The notes: generated from the letters alone by a model not told the origin. A stretch of 5,543 bases of DNA from Treponema sp. (GCA_024699205.1 JAILQA010000474.1:1-5543), one strand, 5' to 3'. Shown: positions 1-5,430, counted from the first letter of the stretch. Program-made: numbers and translations.

Positions 1-1040
1 AGATCGTCAAGGAATAGCGGATCAATGACTTTGTGTATGTTTTCAATGCTTGTATAATGCATCCCTCCGGCACGGCGCGTTTCAGGGTTTAACGTGCTTT
101 CAAAAACCGCGCCGAAGATAGTTGGAGAAATCCCGCTCCAATCAAAATCTTCGCTGGCATGCTGCAACAGCAAATTCAAAATCTCATCGGTGAAATTCGG
201 AATCTCGATTTTTGCATCCTCGAAAAGTCCACCGTTGACATACGGAAACGCTGCGAGGTCTTTGTCCATGTATGGATCGCGCAGTTCTTCCGGTGTGGCA
301 AGAACTTCAAAGAGATCTATTATCGCCTTCCGGATATTCTTCTCTCTAAAGGTCTTCAGGTAATCGTGAAACATATTGCGCTTTCCGAATATCCCTGAAT
401 CTTCGGCATATAAGCAAAAGACGAGACGAACACAAAGCTTGTTCAAGCTTTTCAATGATTCTTCGTTCGTTGGATCTTTATATTGTTTCAAAAGCGCATC
501 GTAAAGTTTCCCGACAATTTCACCAGCCGCAAGAGAGATTTCCATTTCCTTCTTGGCGTCGCGGTTCTGTATGTTTACAAGAAATTGCAGACGGTAATAT
601 TCCTTCGGTAAATCCTTTAGTAAAATGATCTCCGGCTCAGCCTGCGGATTCTCCATGTTATAAACACGGAATTCCTCGAAATTACAAGCAATAATCCAGC
701 GAGGGCGCTGAGAGTACGGAAGCTCAGCAGCGTAGCGCTTCGCCTGTTGATATGGCGTCAATGTTGTGCCGTCGCTTTGCTTGATTGCCTTCGAGAGATC
801 TTTCCCGATGCTCTTTTGCTCGATCATGACATGGGTTTCCGGAATCGTCGCATCAATGAAGCTTTTATGCGACAAGTCCACTTGTTCTTCAAAGACAATA
901 AAACTCTCCGGATTCTGTACGCCGTAGACCGTCCGCAGGAGCTCAATCCAAAAGCTATGAGTTTCGCCTTTTTCGTAGCCCCTTCCCTTCCACTTTTCGG
1001 AAAAGGCTCTCGCTGCTGCTTTTTGCTCGCTTTCCTTCAT
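1..1040 (-). CDS. MmeI-like (type IIL) restriction-modification enzyme, N-terminal part, runs off left edge
   Basis: Single-chain type II restriction enzymes of the MmeI family cut DNA and methylate adenine with one polypeptide. The ATG at 1040 is preceded by GGGAG (1048-1052) with a 7-nt spacer, and 346 codons are open to the window edge. Visible parts, in order: an N-terminal nuclease-like region with a PD-(D/E)XK-type signature (D63, then E74-Q75-K76 in IEQKS); the stretch RPRWIIACNFEEFRVY (113-128), where MmeI has a similar strand; a helical linker with VRLVFCLYAEDSGIF (204-218) and LAAFPYVNGGLFE (262-274); and WSGISPTIFGAVFES (301-315) leading into GGMHYTSIENI (325-335), the motif X entry to the methyltransferase domain. 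Family members are about 900 residues or more, so motif I, the NPPY-type catalytic motif and the target-recognition domain should lie to the left. It follows the HAD gene by 19 bp, so it is probably cotranscribed. The family call is from remembered similarity to MmeI; recognition specificity cannot be told. Confidence 0.9.
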   Translation of the reverse strand, partial: MKESEQKAAARAFSEKWKGRGYEKGETHSFWIELLRTVYGVQNPESFIVFEEQVDLSHKSFIDATIPETHVMIEQKSIGKDLSKAIKQSDGTTLTPYQQAKRYAAELPYSQRPRWIIACNFEEFRVYNMENPQAEPEIILLKDLPKEYYRLQFLVNIQNRDAKKEMEISLAAGEIVGKLYDALLKQYKDPTNEESLKSLNKLCVRLVFCLYAEDSGIFGKRNMFHDYLKTFREKNIRKAIIDLFEVLATPEELRDPYMDKDLAAFPYVNGGLFEDAKIEIPNFTDEILNLLLQHASEDFDWSGISPTIFGAVFESTLNPETRRAGGMHYTSIENIHKVIDPLFLDD

Positions 1041-1059
1041 GTTGCTTCTCCCTTTTATT

Positions 1060-1626
1060 TTACTGTTTTTTTACTTGACCGAATCCATTTTTCGCATCCG
1101 TCCAGATCGTTTTACAGTTTTTCATGAGCGCAGCATGAAAAATATCAGGATCGTCGTCTATGACGATACACCGTTCTTGCTCCATCTGATGCGCAACGAT
1201 AAAATCATTAATCTCCTGCGCCCGATCCCCGTCTTCCCTGTTTAAAGTCTTCCCGACAATGCGAATCCCATGAAAAGCCAAAGAATCGATAAGCGTTTGG
1301 ATCTGCGGCGTATGCTTCCCTGCCGGATCGAAACCATTCTTCCAGGACGATGTGAGGATAACGCGCACGTTCCCTTGTAAAGCCTTAGCGTATTCCGCAA
1401 AGCGGGATACGCATTTTTTATCAAGCTGGTACATTCGTGTCCATTGATTCGAAGTGTTTAAAACGCCGTCAATATCGAGGAAAATATAAATTTTCCCCTC
1501 CGAATTCGTATTATAAAAATCCGGATCAGTGCGTGAAATCATAGGTTTTCCTTGTTTCGTATACTTTGTATTTTTTTCAGCCAGTTGTGAAAACTCCTTA
1601 AAATGGGTTTTAAAAATATTTTCCAT
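1060..1626 (-). CDS. HAD-superfamily phosphatase-like protein (HAD_SAK type), 188 aa
   Basis: HAD enzymes hydrolyse phosphate esters through an aspartyl-phosphate intermediate. After a hydrophilic N-terminus, motif I is clear at 48-55 (IFLDIDGV, nucleophile D51 and acid/base D53). Motif II is VILTSSW (89-95, T92 or S93), and motif IV is VIDDDPD (155-161). GKTLNREDGDRAQEINDFI (125-143) resembles the region before motif IV in the small HAD group first described in 'Swiss Army Knife' RNA-repair proteins. There is no large cap domain, so a macromolecule or nucleic acid end could be the substrate; that is inference. I start at the ATG at 1626 because GAGGG (1634-1638) sits 7 nt upstream. A TTG at 1650 would add 8 residues and overlap the upstream stop codon, but it has no ribosome binding site. 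The gene lies 20 bp after the HipA-like gene and 19 bp before the MmeI-like gene, which suggests one operon. Confidence 0.85.
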   Translation of the reverse strand: MENIFKTHFKEFSQLAEKNTKYTKQGKPMISRTDPDFYNTNSEGKIYIFLDIDGVLNTSNQWTRMYQLDKKCVSRFAEYAKALQGNVRVILTSSWKNGFDPAGKHTPQIQTLIDSLAFHGIRIVGKTLNREDGDRAQEINDFIVAHQMEQERCIVIDDDPDIFHAALMKNCKTIWTDAKNGFGQVKKQ

Positions 1627-1646
1627 AATATTACCCTCTGGATCAA

Positions 1647-2858
1647 TCAATCATATTTTTTGAATGTTTCAATGAGATGATTTGCACGTTTTTGAATAAA
1701 AACCTCTAAATCTTTAAAATAATCCGCGGAACAATCAAAGACGTCAACCGGTTGAAAATGAAAATTTTTTAATTTGGAAAGCATAGGAATATGCCGGCTT
1801 TTCATAAACCGGTGTGCTTGTTCATCAAATGAAATCTGAAATTGACTTTTAAGCGTGGAAATATAAGCATCAGGATTTTTAAGATCGACACGAGCGCCCC
1901 CGACAAGCAAACTATTACCATGATCGTACAGAGGCGCCGGACAAAGGATTTCTCCAGTATTCGTATCGAACAACATGCCAAAGTTATTCATATGCCGATC
2001 TGTATTAATGATGAGACTATCGAAGACCATCATATCTTCAAATGCTTCCTTGCCGTAAAGTGTCGCATATTGAAGCTGATTTCCATAATCTGATAAATTA
2101 TAATCACTTACAGGAATTCCATGTAAAGCAGCATAAGTATAAAAGTAAAGCAACCCACGATCCTTATTTGTAAAAGCTTTACAAATAACGGCCAACTCTT
2201 CTTCTCCATCATAGTGCTTAAAATATTCAAGATTATATTTTGTATGATAAAGCCCCATTGTATCCGCAATCTGCGAAGCAAGAAATTCGGAAATTACATC
2301 AGTCCGACCGTGCCGATCGGGATGATCATATAGCTGCGCAGCGCCCTTGATAAGAAAAATTCCATCGTCACGCTTTGACCAGCACTTTTTTTGAGCACCG
2401 TCAGTAGTAAATTCTGGAGAAGAAATAACGCCGGATAATTTTTTTGAATACCCGGCAAATGCGATATGAGCAAGAATATCGTTGAATGAATTCTCATAAA
2501 GGTTACAATCATGCCAAGTCAGCGGTTTATCCAAGCAATTAACCCAAAATGTATCCTTAACAGACAAAGAATGCGTGATATTTAAAAAAATTATAGGATT
2601 CTCGGAATTCTCAAAAGACGCCAATATTCTATTGACGTTCTGCCGGTTATTTGGAGCTTTTCTGTTATGGATCCAGTTCATTAAAGATTCATTGGTAATT
2701 TCCGTAAGATTCTTCGGAAATATATAAGCAAAATCAGAATGAATTTTTTGAATATCGCAATGAATCTTATTAAAAACAATACCATCTGTTTGAACTGGGT
2801 CTGATTCTAAATTAAATTCAATCAAGACAGTATCTTTGTTTTGCAATGCATACCGCAT
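1647..2858 (-). CDS. HipA-like serine/threonine protein kinase, 403 aa
   Basis: HipA-fold kinases phosphorylate proteins on Ser/Thr; E. coli HipA inactivates glutamyl-tRNA synthetase and causes growth arrest. The C-terminal half shows the kinase core: a candidate ATP-binding lysine in IFLIKGA (K171), conserved E191 in SEFLASQIAD, the catalytic loop IINTDRHMNNFG (283-294, D287 as base, N292 as metal ligand) and LYDHGNSL (310-317, D312 as metal ligand). These match D309, N314 and D332 of E. coli HipA in order and approximate spacing, so it looks catalytically intact. The N-terminal 150 residues do not look like the classic HipA N-terminal subdomain; NRQNVNRILASF (71-82) and SPEFTTDGAQKKCW (147-160) seem to belong to a HipA-like family common in gut Firmicutes. 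The ATG at 2858 has AAGGA (2868-2872) 9 nt upstream. No HipB-like HTH antitoxin gene is found next to it; upstream is rep. It is the first gene of a tight three-gene cluster. Its target is unknown. Confidence 0.85.
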   Translation of the reverse strand: MRYALQNKDTVLIEFNLESDPVQTDGIVFNKIHCDIQKIHSDFAYIFPKNLTEITNESLMNWIHNRKAPNNRQNVNRILASFENSENPIIFLNITHSLSVKDTFWVNCLDKPLTWHDCNLYENSFNDILAHIAFAGYSKKLSGVISSPEFTTDGAQKKCWSKRDDGIFLIKGAAQLYDHPDRHGRTDVISEFLASQIADTMGLYHTKYNLEYFKHYDGEEELAVICKAFTNKDRGLLYFYTYAALHGIPVSDYNLSDYGNQLQYATLYGKEAFEDMMVFDSLIINTDRHMNNFGMLFDTNTGEILCPAPLYDHGNSLLVGGARVDLKNPDAYISTLKSQFQISFDEQAHRFMKSRHIPMLSKLKNFHFQPVDVFDCSADYFKDLEVFIQKRANHLIETFKKYD

Positions 2859-3005
2859 ATTATTTAATCCTTATTTATTTAACAGTTTATTAGTTTATTT
2901 TTTTGTTAATTTATTAGTTTAACTATCAAATAATTAGTTTATTTGTTTAATAATTTATTAGATTATTATTTAATTTTTCTATTATTTTATTATTATAATA
3001 ATCTA
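2859..3005 (-). promoter_or_regulatory. A+T-rich spacer between rep and the kinase operon with repeated ATTAGTTTA
   Basis: This 147-bp spacer is almost pure A+T and should hold the promoter of the kinase-HAD-MmeI-like operon. The 9-mer ATTAGTTTA occurs on the + strand at 2889-2897, 2913-2921 and 2933-2941, with a one-mismatch copy (ATTAGATTA) at 2957-2965. The spacings of 24, 20 and 24 bp are roughly two helical turns each. The same 9-mer is found on the minus strand at 4232-4224 inside the rep operator candidate. A TTGATA hexamer on the minus strand (2929-2924) could be a -35 box, but I see no good -10 at the right distance, so no promoter is called. A binding-site role is inference, and low sequence complexity makes chance repeats likelier here. 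Confidence 0.45.
2989..3002. repeat. Perfect 14-bp palindrome just after the rep stop codon
   Basis: ATTATTATAATAAT is a perfect palindrome 3 bp past the end of rep. A stem made only of A-T pairs with no loop and no following T-run in the rep direction is a poor intrinsic terminator, so read-through from rep into the kinase operon is possible. It may be only a by-product of the A+T-rich sequence. Confidence 0.3.
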
Positions 3006-4190
3006 TTAGTAATTTTTTTCCAACTTTCTTAATGTTTCCTGTATTTCTTCCGGATATTTTGTAATATCAAGGCTCCAGTCTTTTTCCTCTTTGCTTTCAC
3101 TGGTTATATCTTCTTCTAACGGTTTCCTTGCTTCTTCCCACATTATTTCATGATGTAGCCTTGTTCTTTCTTCAATTTTTTTACTTTTCTCTTTTTCCTT
3201 TTTTTCCATTTCTCTTGCATTTCCAGCTTTGATATTATTAACAATCGCGCCGGGTCCTGCGTTTTCTTTTATTCCTTTTTCAACATCTTTGATAATATAT
3301 TTCGGTTCCTCTATCTCTAAAAGCTTTTTAGCAACAGGGCTATTTATACCGGCATTTAACAATGCAGTATACGCTTTTTGCTTTTCCTGATCCATTTCTT
3401 CTTCTATCTTCACATCAATGACTTTGTTTTCGTCGATTTTTGTATCATTATCATTGTAACCTTCTTTGAATTTCATTATGAACTTATATCCTATAACTTT
3501 TCGACCTTCTTTTATATTTTCATATTTTAATTCATATCTCGTTTTTGCATTAATTTCATTGACGGCCTGATTGATTACGATGCGCCGGAAATTATCATTT
3601 CTTCCTTCATATCCGCCTTTCGTAAGTACATTTTTTAAAAAATCTATAGAATAATCAGCATAGATTTCATCGTGATCCTTAAAATGTCCAGCTTTCATTT
3701 GCATTAATTCCATTAACCGTACAGAATGTACTAATGAAAGATTGAATATTTCTTTTAATTTATAAGAAGAAAAATTAGTTTGTCTTACGAGTTCGATTAA
3801 ATCTTTTTTCCACTCAGAATTAAATTTGAACCGGAGACCAACATTTTTCTTGTAACCAATATATGCATAAAGTGGCACGGCATCATCCCATCCGTCCTCC
3901 GTTTTTCTTTGCAAATAACTTTTAATCGTCTCATTTACATTATCTTCGACTGCATTTTTAATGAGCGTACTGGCGTCGTATCCAAAGTATTCAATCAGCT
4001 TATTATACGGTATGATCACTTCATGAAATTCTGTGTCATACTCCCCTTCTTGTTCGTCTTTGATATGAGGCCGAATATTGGCAAGTCCTATCTTAAAGAT
4101 TTTTTCGCCAAAAATACTCATTCGTCTTTTTGCCTCGAATAACGGATTGCTCATAAATACTCGTTTTTCCATCAACTTATTGTTTTCCAT
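3006..4190 (-). CDS. repB: Plasmid replication initiator, Rep_3/RepB family, 394 aa
   Basis: Rep_3 initiators bind iterons as monomers to open the origin and recruit host helicase, and as dimers often repress their own promoter. The first winged-helix domain runs roughly from 13 to 135 (SNPLFEAKRRMSIFGEKIFKIG at its start, VIIPYNKLIEYFGYD at 58-72). The second is roughly 136-245, with FSSYKLKEIFNLSL (140-153) typical of the family and a probable iteron-reading helix around 195-215 (NDNFRRIVINQAVNEIN). The C-terminal third is a charged tail with two patches often seen in Firmicutes relatives, ALLNAGINSPVAKKLLEI (276-293) and GPGAIVNNIKAGNAR (312-326), then a Lys/Glu-rich probable coiled coil. 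The ATG at 4190 has an excellent AGGAGG (4198-4203) 7 nt upstream and a good promoter. The 13 iterons immediately upstream confirm the role. The gene looks intact. Confidence 0.95.
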   Translation of the reverse strand: MENNKLMEKRVFMSNPLFEAKRRMSIFGEKIFKIGLANIRPHIKDEQEGEYDTEFHEVIIPYNKLIEYFGYDASTLIKNAVEDNVNETIKSYLQRKTEDGWDDAVPLYAYIGYKKNVGLRFKFNSEWKKDLIELVRQTNFSSYKLKEIFNLSLVHSVRLMELMQMKAGHFKDHDEIYADYSIDFLKNVLTKGGYEGRNDNFRRIVINQAVNEINAKTRYELKYENIKEGRKVIGYKFIMKFKEGYNDNDTKIDENKVIDVKIEEEMDQEKQKAYTALLNAGINSPVAKKLLEIEEPKYIIKDVEKGIKENAGPGAIVNNIKAGNAREMEKKEKEKSKKIEERTRLHHEIMWEEARKPLEEDITSESKEEKDWSLDITKYPEEIQETLRKLEKNY

Positions 4191-4197
4191 ATAGCTG

Positions 4198-4203
4198 CCT
4201 CCT
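4198..4203 (-). promoter_or_regulatory. Ribosome binding site of rep
   Basis: On the minus strand this reads AGGAGG within AAAAAGGAGG, 7 nt before the ATG at 4190. It is a near-ideal Firmicutes Shine-Dalgarno and settles the start codon of rep. Confidence 0.85.
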
Positions 4204-4212
4204 TTTTCTATT

Positions 4213-4240
4213 ATTTTACACTATAAACTAATTTAGTCAA
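4213..4240 (-). promoter_or_regulatory. Predicted sigma70/sigmaA promoter of rep
   Basis: Minus strand: -35 box TTGACT (4240-4235), 16-bp spacer, -10 box TAAAAT (4218-4213). Transcription would start near 4206, giving a very short leader that begins next to the ribosome binding site. Iteron 1 (4261-4276) lies just upstream of the -35 box, and an inverted repeat covers the -35 box and spacer, so both repression and iteron-linked control by Rep are plausible. Confidence 0.65.
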
Positions 4241-4243
4241 TAG
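4221..4243. promoter_or_regulatory. Candidate rep operator: 11-bp inverted repeat over the rep promoter
   Basis: Arms CTATAAACTAA (4221-4231) and TTAGTCAATAG (4233-4243) flank a single T, and 9 of 11 positions pair. The element covers the -35 box and most of the spacer of the rep promoter. Rep dimers of iteron plasmids (RepE, RepA, pi) are known to bind inverted repeats at this place to limit Rep synthesis; assigning that role here is inference from position and symmetry. Confidence 0.5.
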
Positions 4244-4281
4244 TTTTTTAGTTTTTTTCACCCGTAAATTTGTAGTTTTTT

Positions 4282-4293
4282 GTTATGAATAAC
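4282..4293. repeat. 12-bp near-palindrome GTTATGAATAAC after iteron 1 (family of three)
   Basis: GTTATGAATAAC lies 5 nt after iteron 1. Related copies are GTTATGTATAAC at 4528-4539 (6 nt after iteron 5) and GTTATGTGTAAC at 4579-4590 (2 nt after iteron 6). The arms GTTAT/ATAAC are symmetric in the first two. The fixed position beside iterons and the T-rich DNA that follows suggest a second origin element or a duplicated flank; no known box is matched. Confidence 0.4.
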
Positions 4294-4427
4294 TTTTTTT
4301 ATAGAATCATATATCGTTATTTTTTTTATAGTGATATCCCTTTTATTTCTTTACATCCAGACTGGTTTTATGCTGCTCTCTTTTTATAACCCGTAAATTT
4401 GTAGTTAGTTTAACCTTTATTTTATTT

Positions 4428-4441
4428 GGCTTCTATAAGCC
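4428..4441. repeat. Small hairpin between iterons 2 and 3
   Basis: GGCTTCTATAAGCC forms a 5-bp stem with a CTAT loop two bases before iteron 3 (core starts at 4444). It is one of the few G+C-containing stretches between iterons and has a counterpart at 4673-4686. Its function is unknown; a Rep, priming or host-factor site is conceivable. Confidence 0.4.
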
Positions 4442-4505
4442 GCCCCGTAAATCTGTAGTTAGTTAAAAATACAACCCGTAAATTTATAGTTAGTTAGAAA
4501 TATAA

Positions 4506-4750
4506 CCCGTAAATTTGTAGTGTTTTAGTTATGTATAACATTCTTCCTTTTATAAATTTGTCCGTAAACCTGTAGTTAGTTATGTGTAACTTTTTCCCTT
4601 TTAAACTATTTTCCTGTTCCACTGGAATTAATAACCCGTAAATCTGTAGTGTTTTAAATCCTTGATTTATTTGACCTCTATAGGCCGACCCGTAAATTTG
4701 TAGTGTTTTAGAAAATAACCCGTAGATTTGTAGTTAGTTAAAAAGTCAGA
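4506..4750. repeat. Origin unit B of a ~245-bp tandem segmental duplication
   Basis: Second copy of the unit at 4261-4505. It has gained an extra iteron (4561-4576) with a half-iteron-like TAAATTTGT before it (4553-4561). Iterons 7 and 8 carry the GTTTTA flank, where their partners 2 and 3 carry TAGTT. A partial third unit, denser in iterons, seems to begin at 4751. Confidence 0.6.
4673..4686. repeat. Duplicated hairpin between iterons 7 and 8
   Basis: GACCTCTATAGGCC is the unit-B partner of the hairpin at 4428-4441, again two bases before an iteron (4689). One stem pair has changed from T-A to C-G on both sides and one pair is now A-C, so the CTAT loop and most of the stem are kept. Confidence 0.4.
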
Positions 4751-4859
4751 CCCGTAGATTTGTAGTTTTTTATCCGTAAATCTGTAGTTTTTTCGACCAT
4801 GAATTCCGTAAATCTGTAGTGTTTTACCCGTAAATTTGTAGTGTTTTAAATTCTGAATC

Positions 4860-4883
4860 CCTTGCGGCACAAGGCTTCCAGCC
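4860..4883. other. G+C-rich double hairpin at the distal end of the iteron array
   Basis: Just past the last iteron, CCTTG/CAAGG (4860-4864 and 4870-4874, 5-nt loop) is followed by the overlapping GGCT/AGCC (4873-4876 and 4880-4883). It is a G+C island between the iterons and an A+T-only-like tract, so it may mark a boundary of the origin. On the minus strand an AGGAGGG-like sequence (4882-4888) precedes only an 8-codon reading frame, so it is not called as a gene. Confidence 0.3.
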
Positions 4884-4887
4884 CTCC

Positions 4888-4923
4888 TAATATTATAATA
4901 CTATGGTATAAATATATATATAA
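4888..4923. other. A+T-rich tract, candidate DNA unwinding element
   Basis: Thirty-three of 36 bases are A or T, including an alternating TA run at 4912-4921. It lies 40-80 bp beyond the last iteron, a common place for the easily melted region of iteron origins. The A+T-rich DNA between iteron 1 and rep is an alternative site. A TATAAT hexamer (4894-4899) has no matching -35 box on the + strand. Confidence 0.35.
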
Positions 4924-5148
4924 CACCACCAGTGCTTACGGTTATTCCATACCTGAAAGCTATCTTTTTTGGTGGTTTTCTTTTTTACTTTCTGCGAGCC
5001 TCGTAAACCGATTTTTTTTCGTTTTTGGGTATTGATGTATCATTTACTTCTTTTCGTCGCTCTATGGCCACTTTTTGCTCGTTATTTTTATATCGTTTTT
5101 TTACACCGGTTCAGTGCTTTCTTTTTCCTCTTCTTTCTTCCATGTTTC

Positions 5149-5317
5149 TTTGGATCTTCCGGATATTCCTTAAACAATATTCCAGTATCGTCGTGCTCAT
5201 ATTTGAACTTCCGAATATTCCTGTAGGAATAATTCAGTGTTTTCAAGGGGTTTGTCGTGCTCATATTTGAACTTCCGGATATTCCTGTGGGAATACTTTA
5301 GTATTTTCGCGGGTTTT
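5149..5317. repeat. 64-bp tandem repeat, two full copies plus a degenerate partial copy
   Basis: Copies at 5190-5253 and 5254-5317 match at 56 of 64 positions, and the first 24 bases are identical. A poorer partial copy lies at about 5149-5189 (TTCCGGATATTCC shared). Each full copy contains a small inverted repeat, TATTCC-4 nt-GGAATA. The period is not a multiple of three, so the repeat shifts the reading frame in every unit. Confidence 0.75.
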
Positions 5318-5430
5318 CTCTTCTTTTTAGGTTTATTTCTCTTGTTTATCAAGGGTTTCTGTGTTTCAGTATCTTCATTCCTTTTCTCTTCCTCTGTCTT
5401 TTCTTTATCTTTTGGATCCGCTGCATGTTT
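5197..5430 (-). pseudogene. Lysine/glutamate-rich coding remnant
   Basis: The minus-strand frame between stops at 5433-5431 and 5199-5197 gives 77 residues (DPKDKEKTEEEKRNEDT near its start, NKPKKKRKPAKI in the middle, LFLQEYSEVQI at the end). It has no ATG and no ribosome binding site. The motif E-[YN]-[PS]-E recurs at 5542, in both 64-bp copies and near 5165, but in all three frames, as expected of a repeat-containing hydrophilic protein broken by frameshifts. It could instead be non-coding repeat DNA. Confidence 0.3.

Larger units (their letters stand above)
4261..4505. repeat. Origin unit A of a ~245-bp tandem segmental duplication
   Basis: Iterons 1, 2, 3, 4 and 5 recur 245, 245, 245, 244 and 245 bp further right (4506, 4635, 4689, 4719, 4751). 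A near-palindrome (4282 versus 4528) and a hairpin (4428 versus 4673) are displaced by 246 and 245 bp. The stretch 4388-4505 aligns well by eye with 4633-4750; the left half of the unit is more diverged. Confidence 0.6.
4261..4848. repeat. Iteron array, 13 copies; presumed plasmid origin (oriV)
   Basis: Thirteen direct repeats with core CCCGTAAATTTGTAGT lie upstream of rep. Core positions: 4261-4276, 4390-4405, 4444-4459, 4475-4490, 4506-4521, 4561-4576, 4635-4650, 4689-4704, 4719-4734, 4751-4766, 4773-4788, 4805-4820 and 4827-4842. Variants are limited: first base C or T, AAAT or AGAT, TTT or TCT, with TCCGTAAACCTGTAGT (4561) the most diverged. Six further bases follow each core in one of three forms (TAGTT-, GTTTTA, TTTTTT), so the full unit is about 22 bp; copies 12 and 13 abut exactly. 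Start-to-start distances are 129, 54, 31, 31, 55, 74, 54, 30, 32, 22, 32 and 22 bp. Such arrays are the Rep_3 binding sites that start and count replication. No convincing DnaA box was found by eye. Confidence 0.93.

Noticed and set aside
94..1245. Several + strand frames over the left part of the window
   Set aside because: They are antisense to the MmeI-like and HAD genes, which show clear family motifs on the minus strand.
4282..4300. GTTAT/ATAAC stem followed by T-run as a + strand terminator
   Set aside because: A five-pair stem of mostly A-T with a two-base loop is too weak, and no + strand gene precedes it.
4770..4780. TTATCCGTA as a DnaA box
   Set aside because: It is part of iteron 11 and mismatches the TTATNCACA consensus at two of the last three bases.
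4471..4848. Iteron array as a possible CRISPR array
   Set aside because: Repeats are ~16-22 bp with very short, unequal, sometimes absent spacers, and they lie directly upstream of a Rep_3 gene.
4667..4870. 67-codon minus-strand frame with repeated YKFTG/LQIYG peptides
   Set aside because: It is simply the translation of the iterons; there is no credible start and the peptide repeats follow the iteron spacing.
5150..5240. Small minus-strand frame starting ATGAGCACGACG
   Set aside because: No Shine-Dalgarno sequence, ends after about 30 codons, and starts inside the 64-bp repeat.
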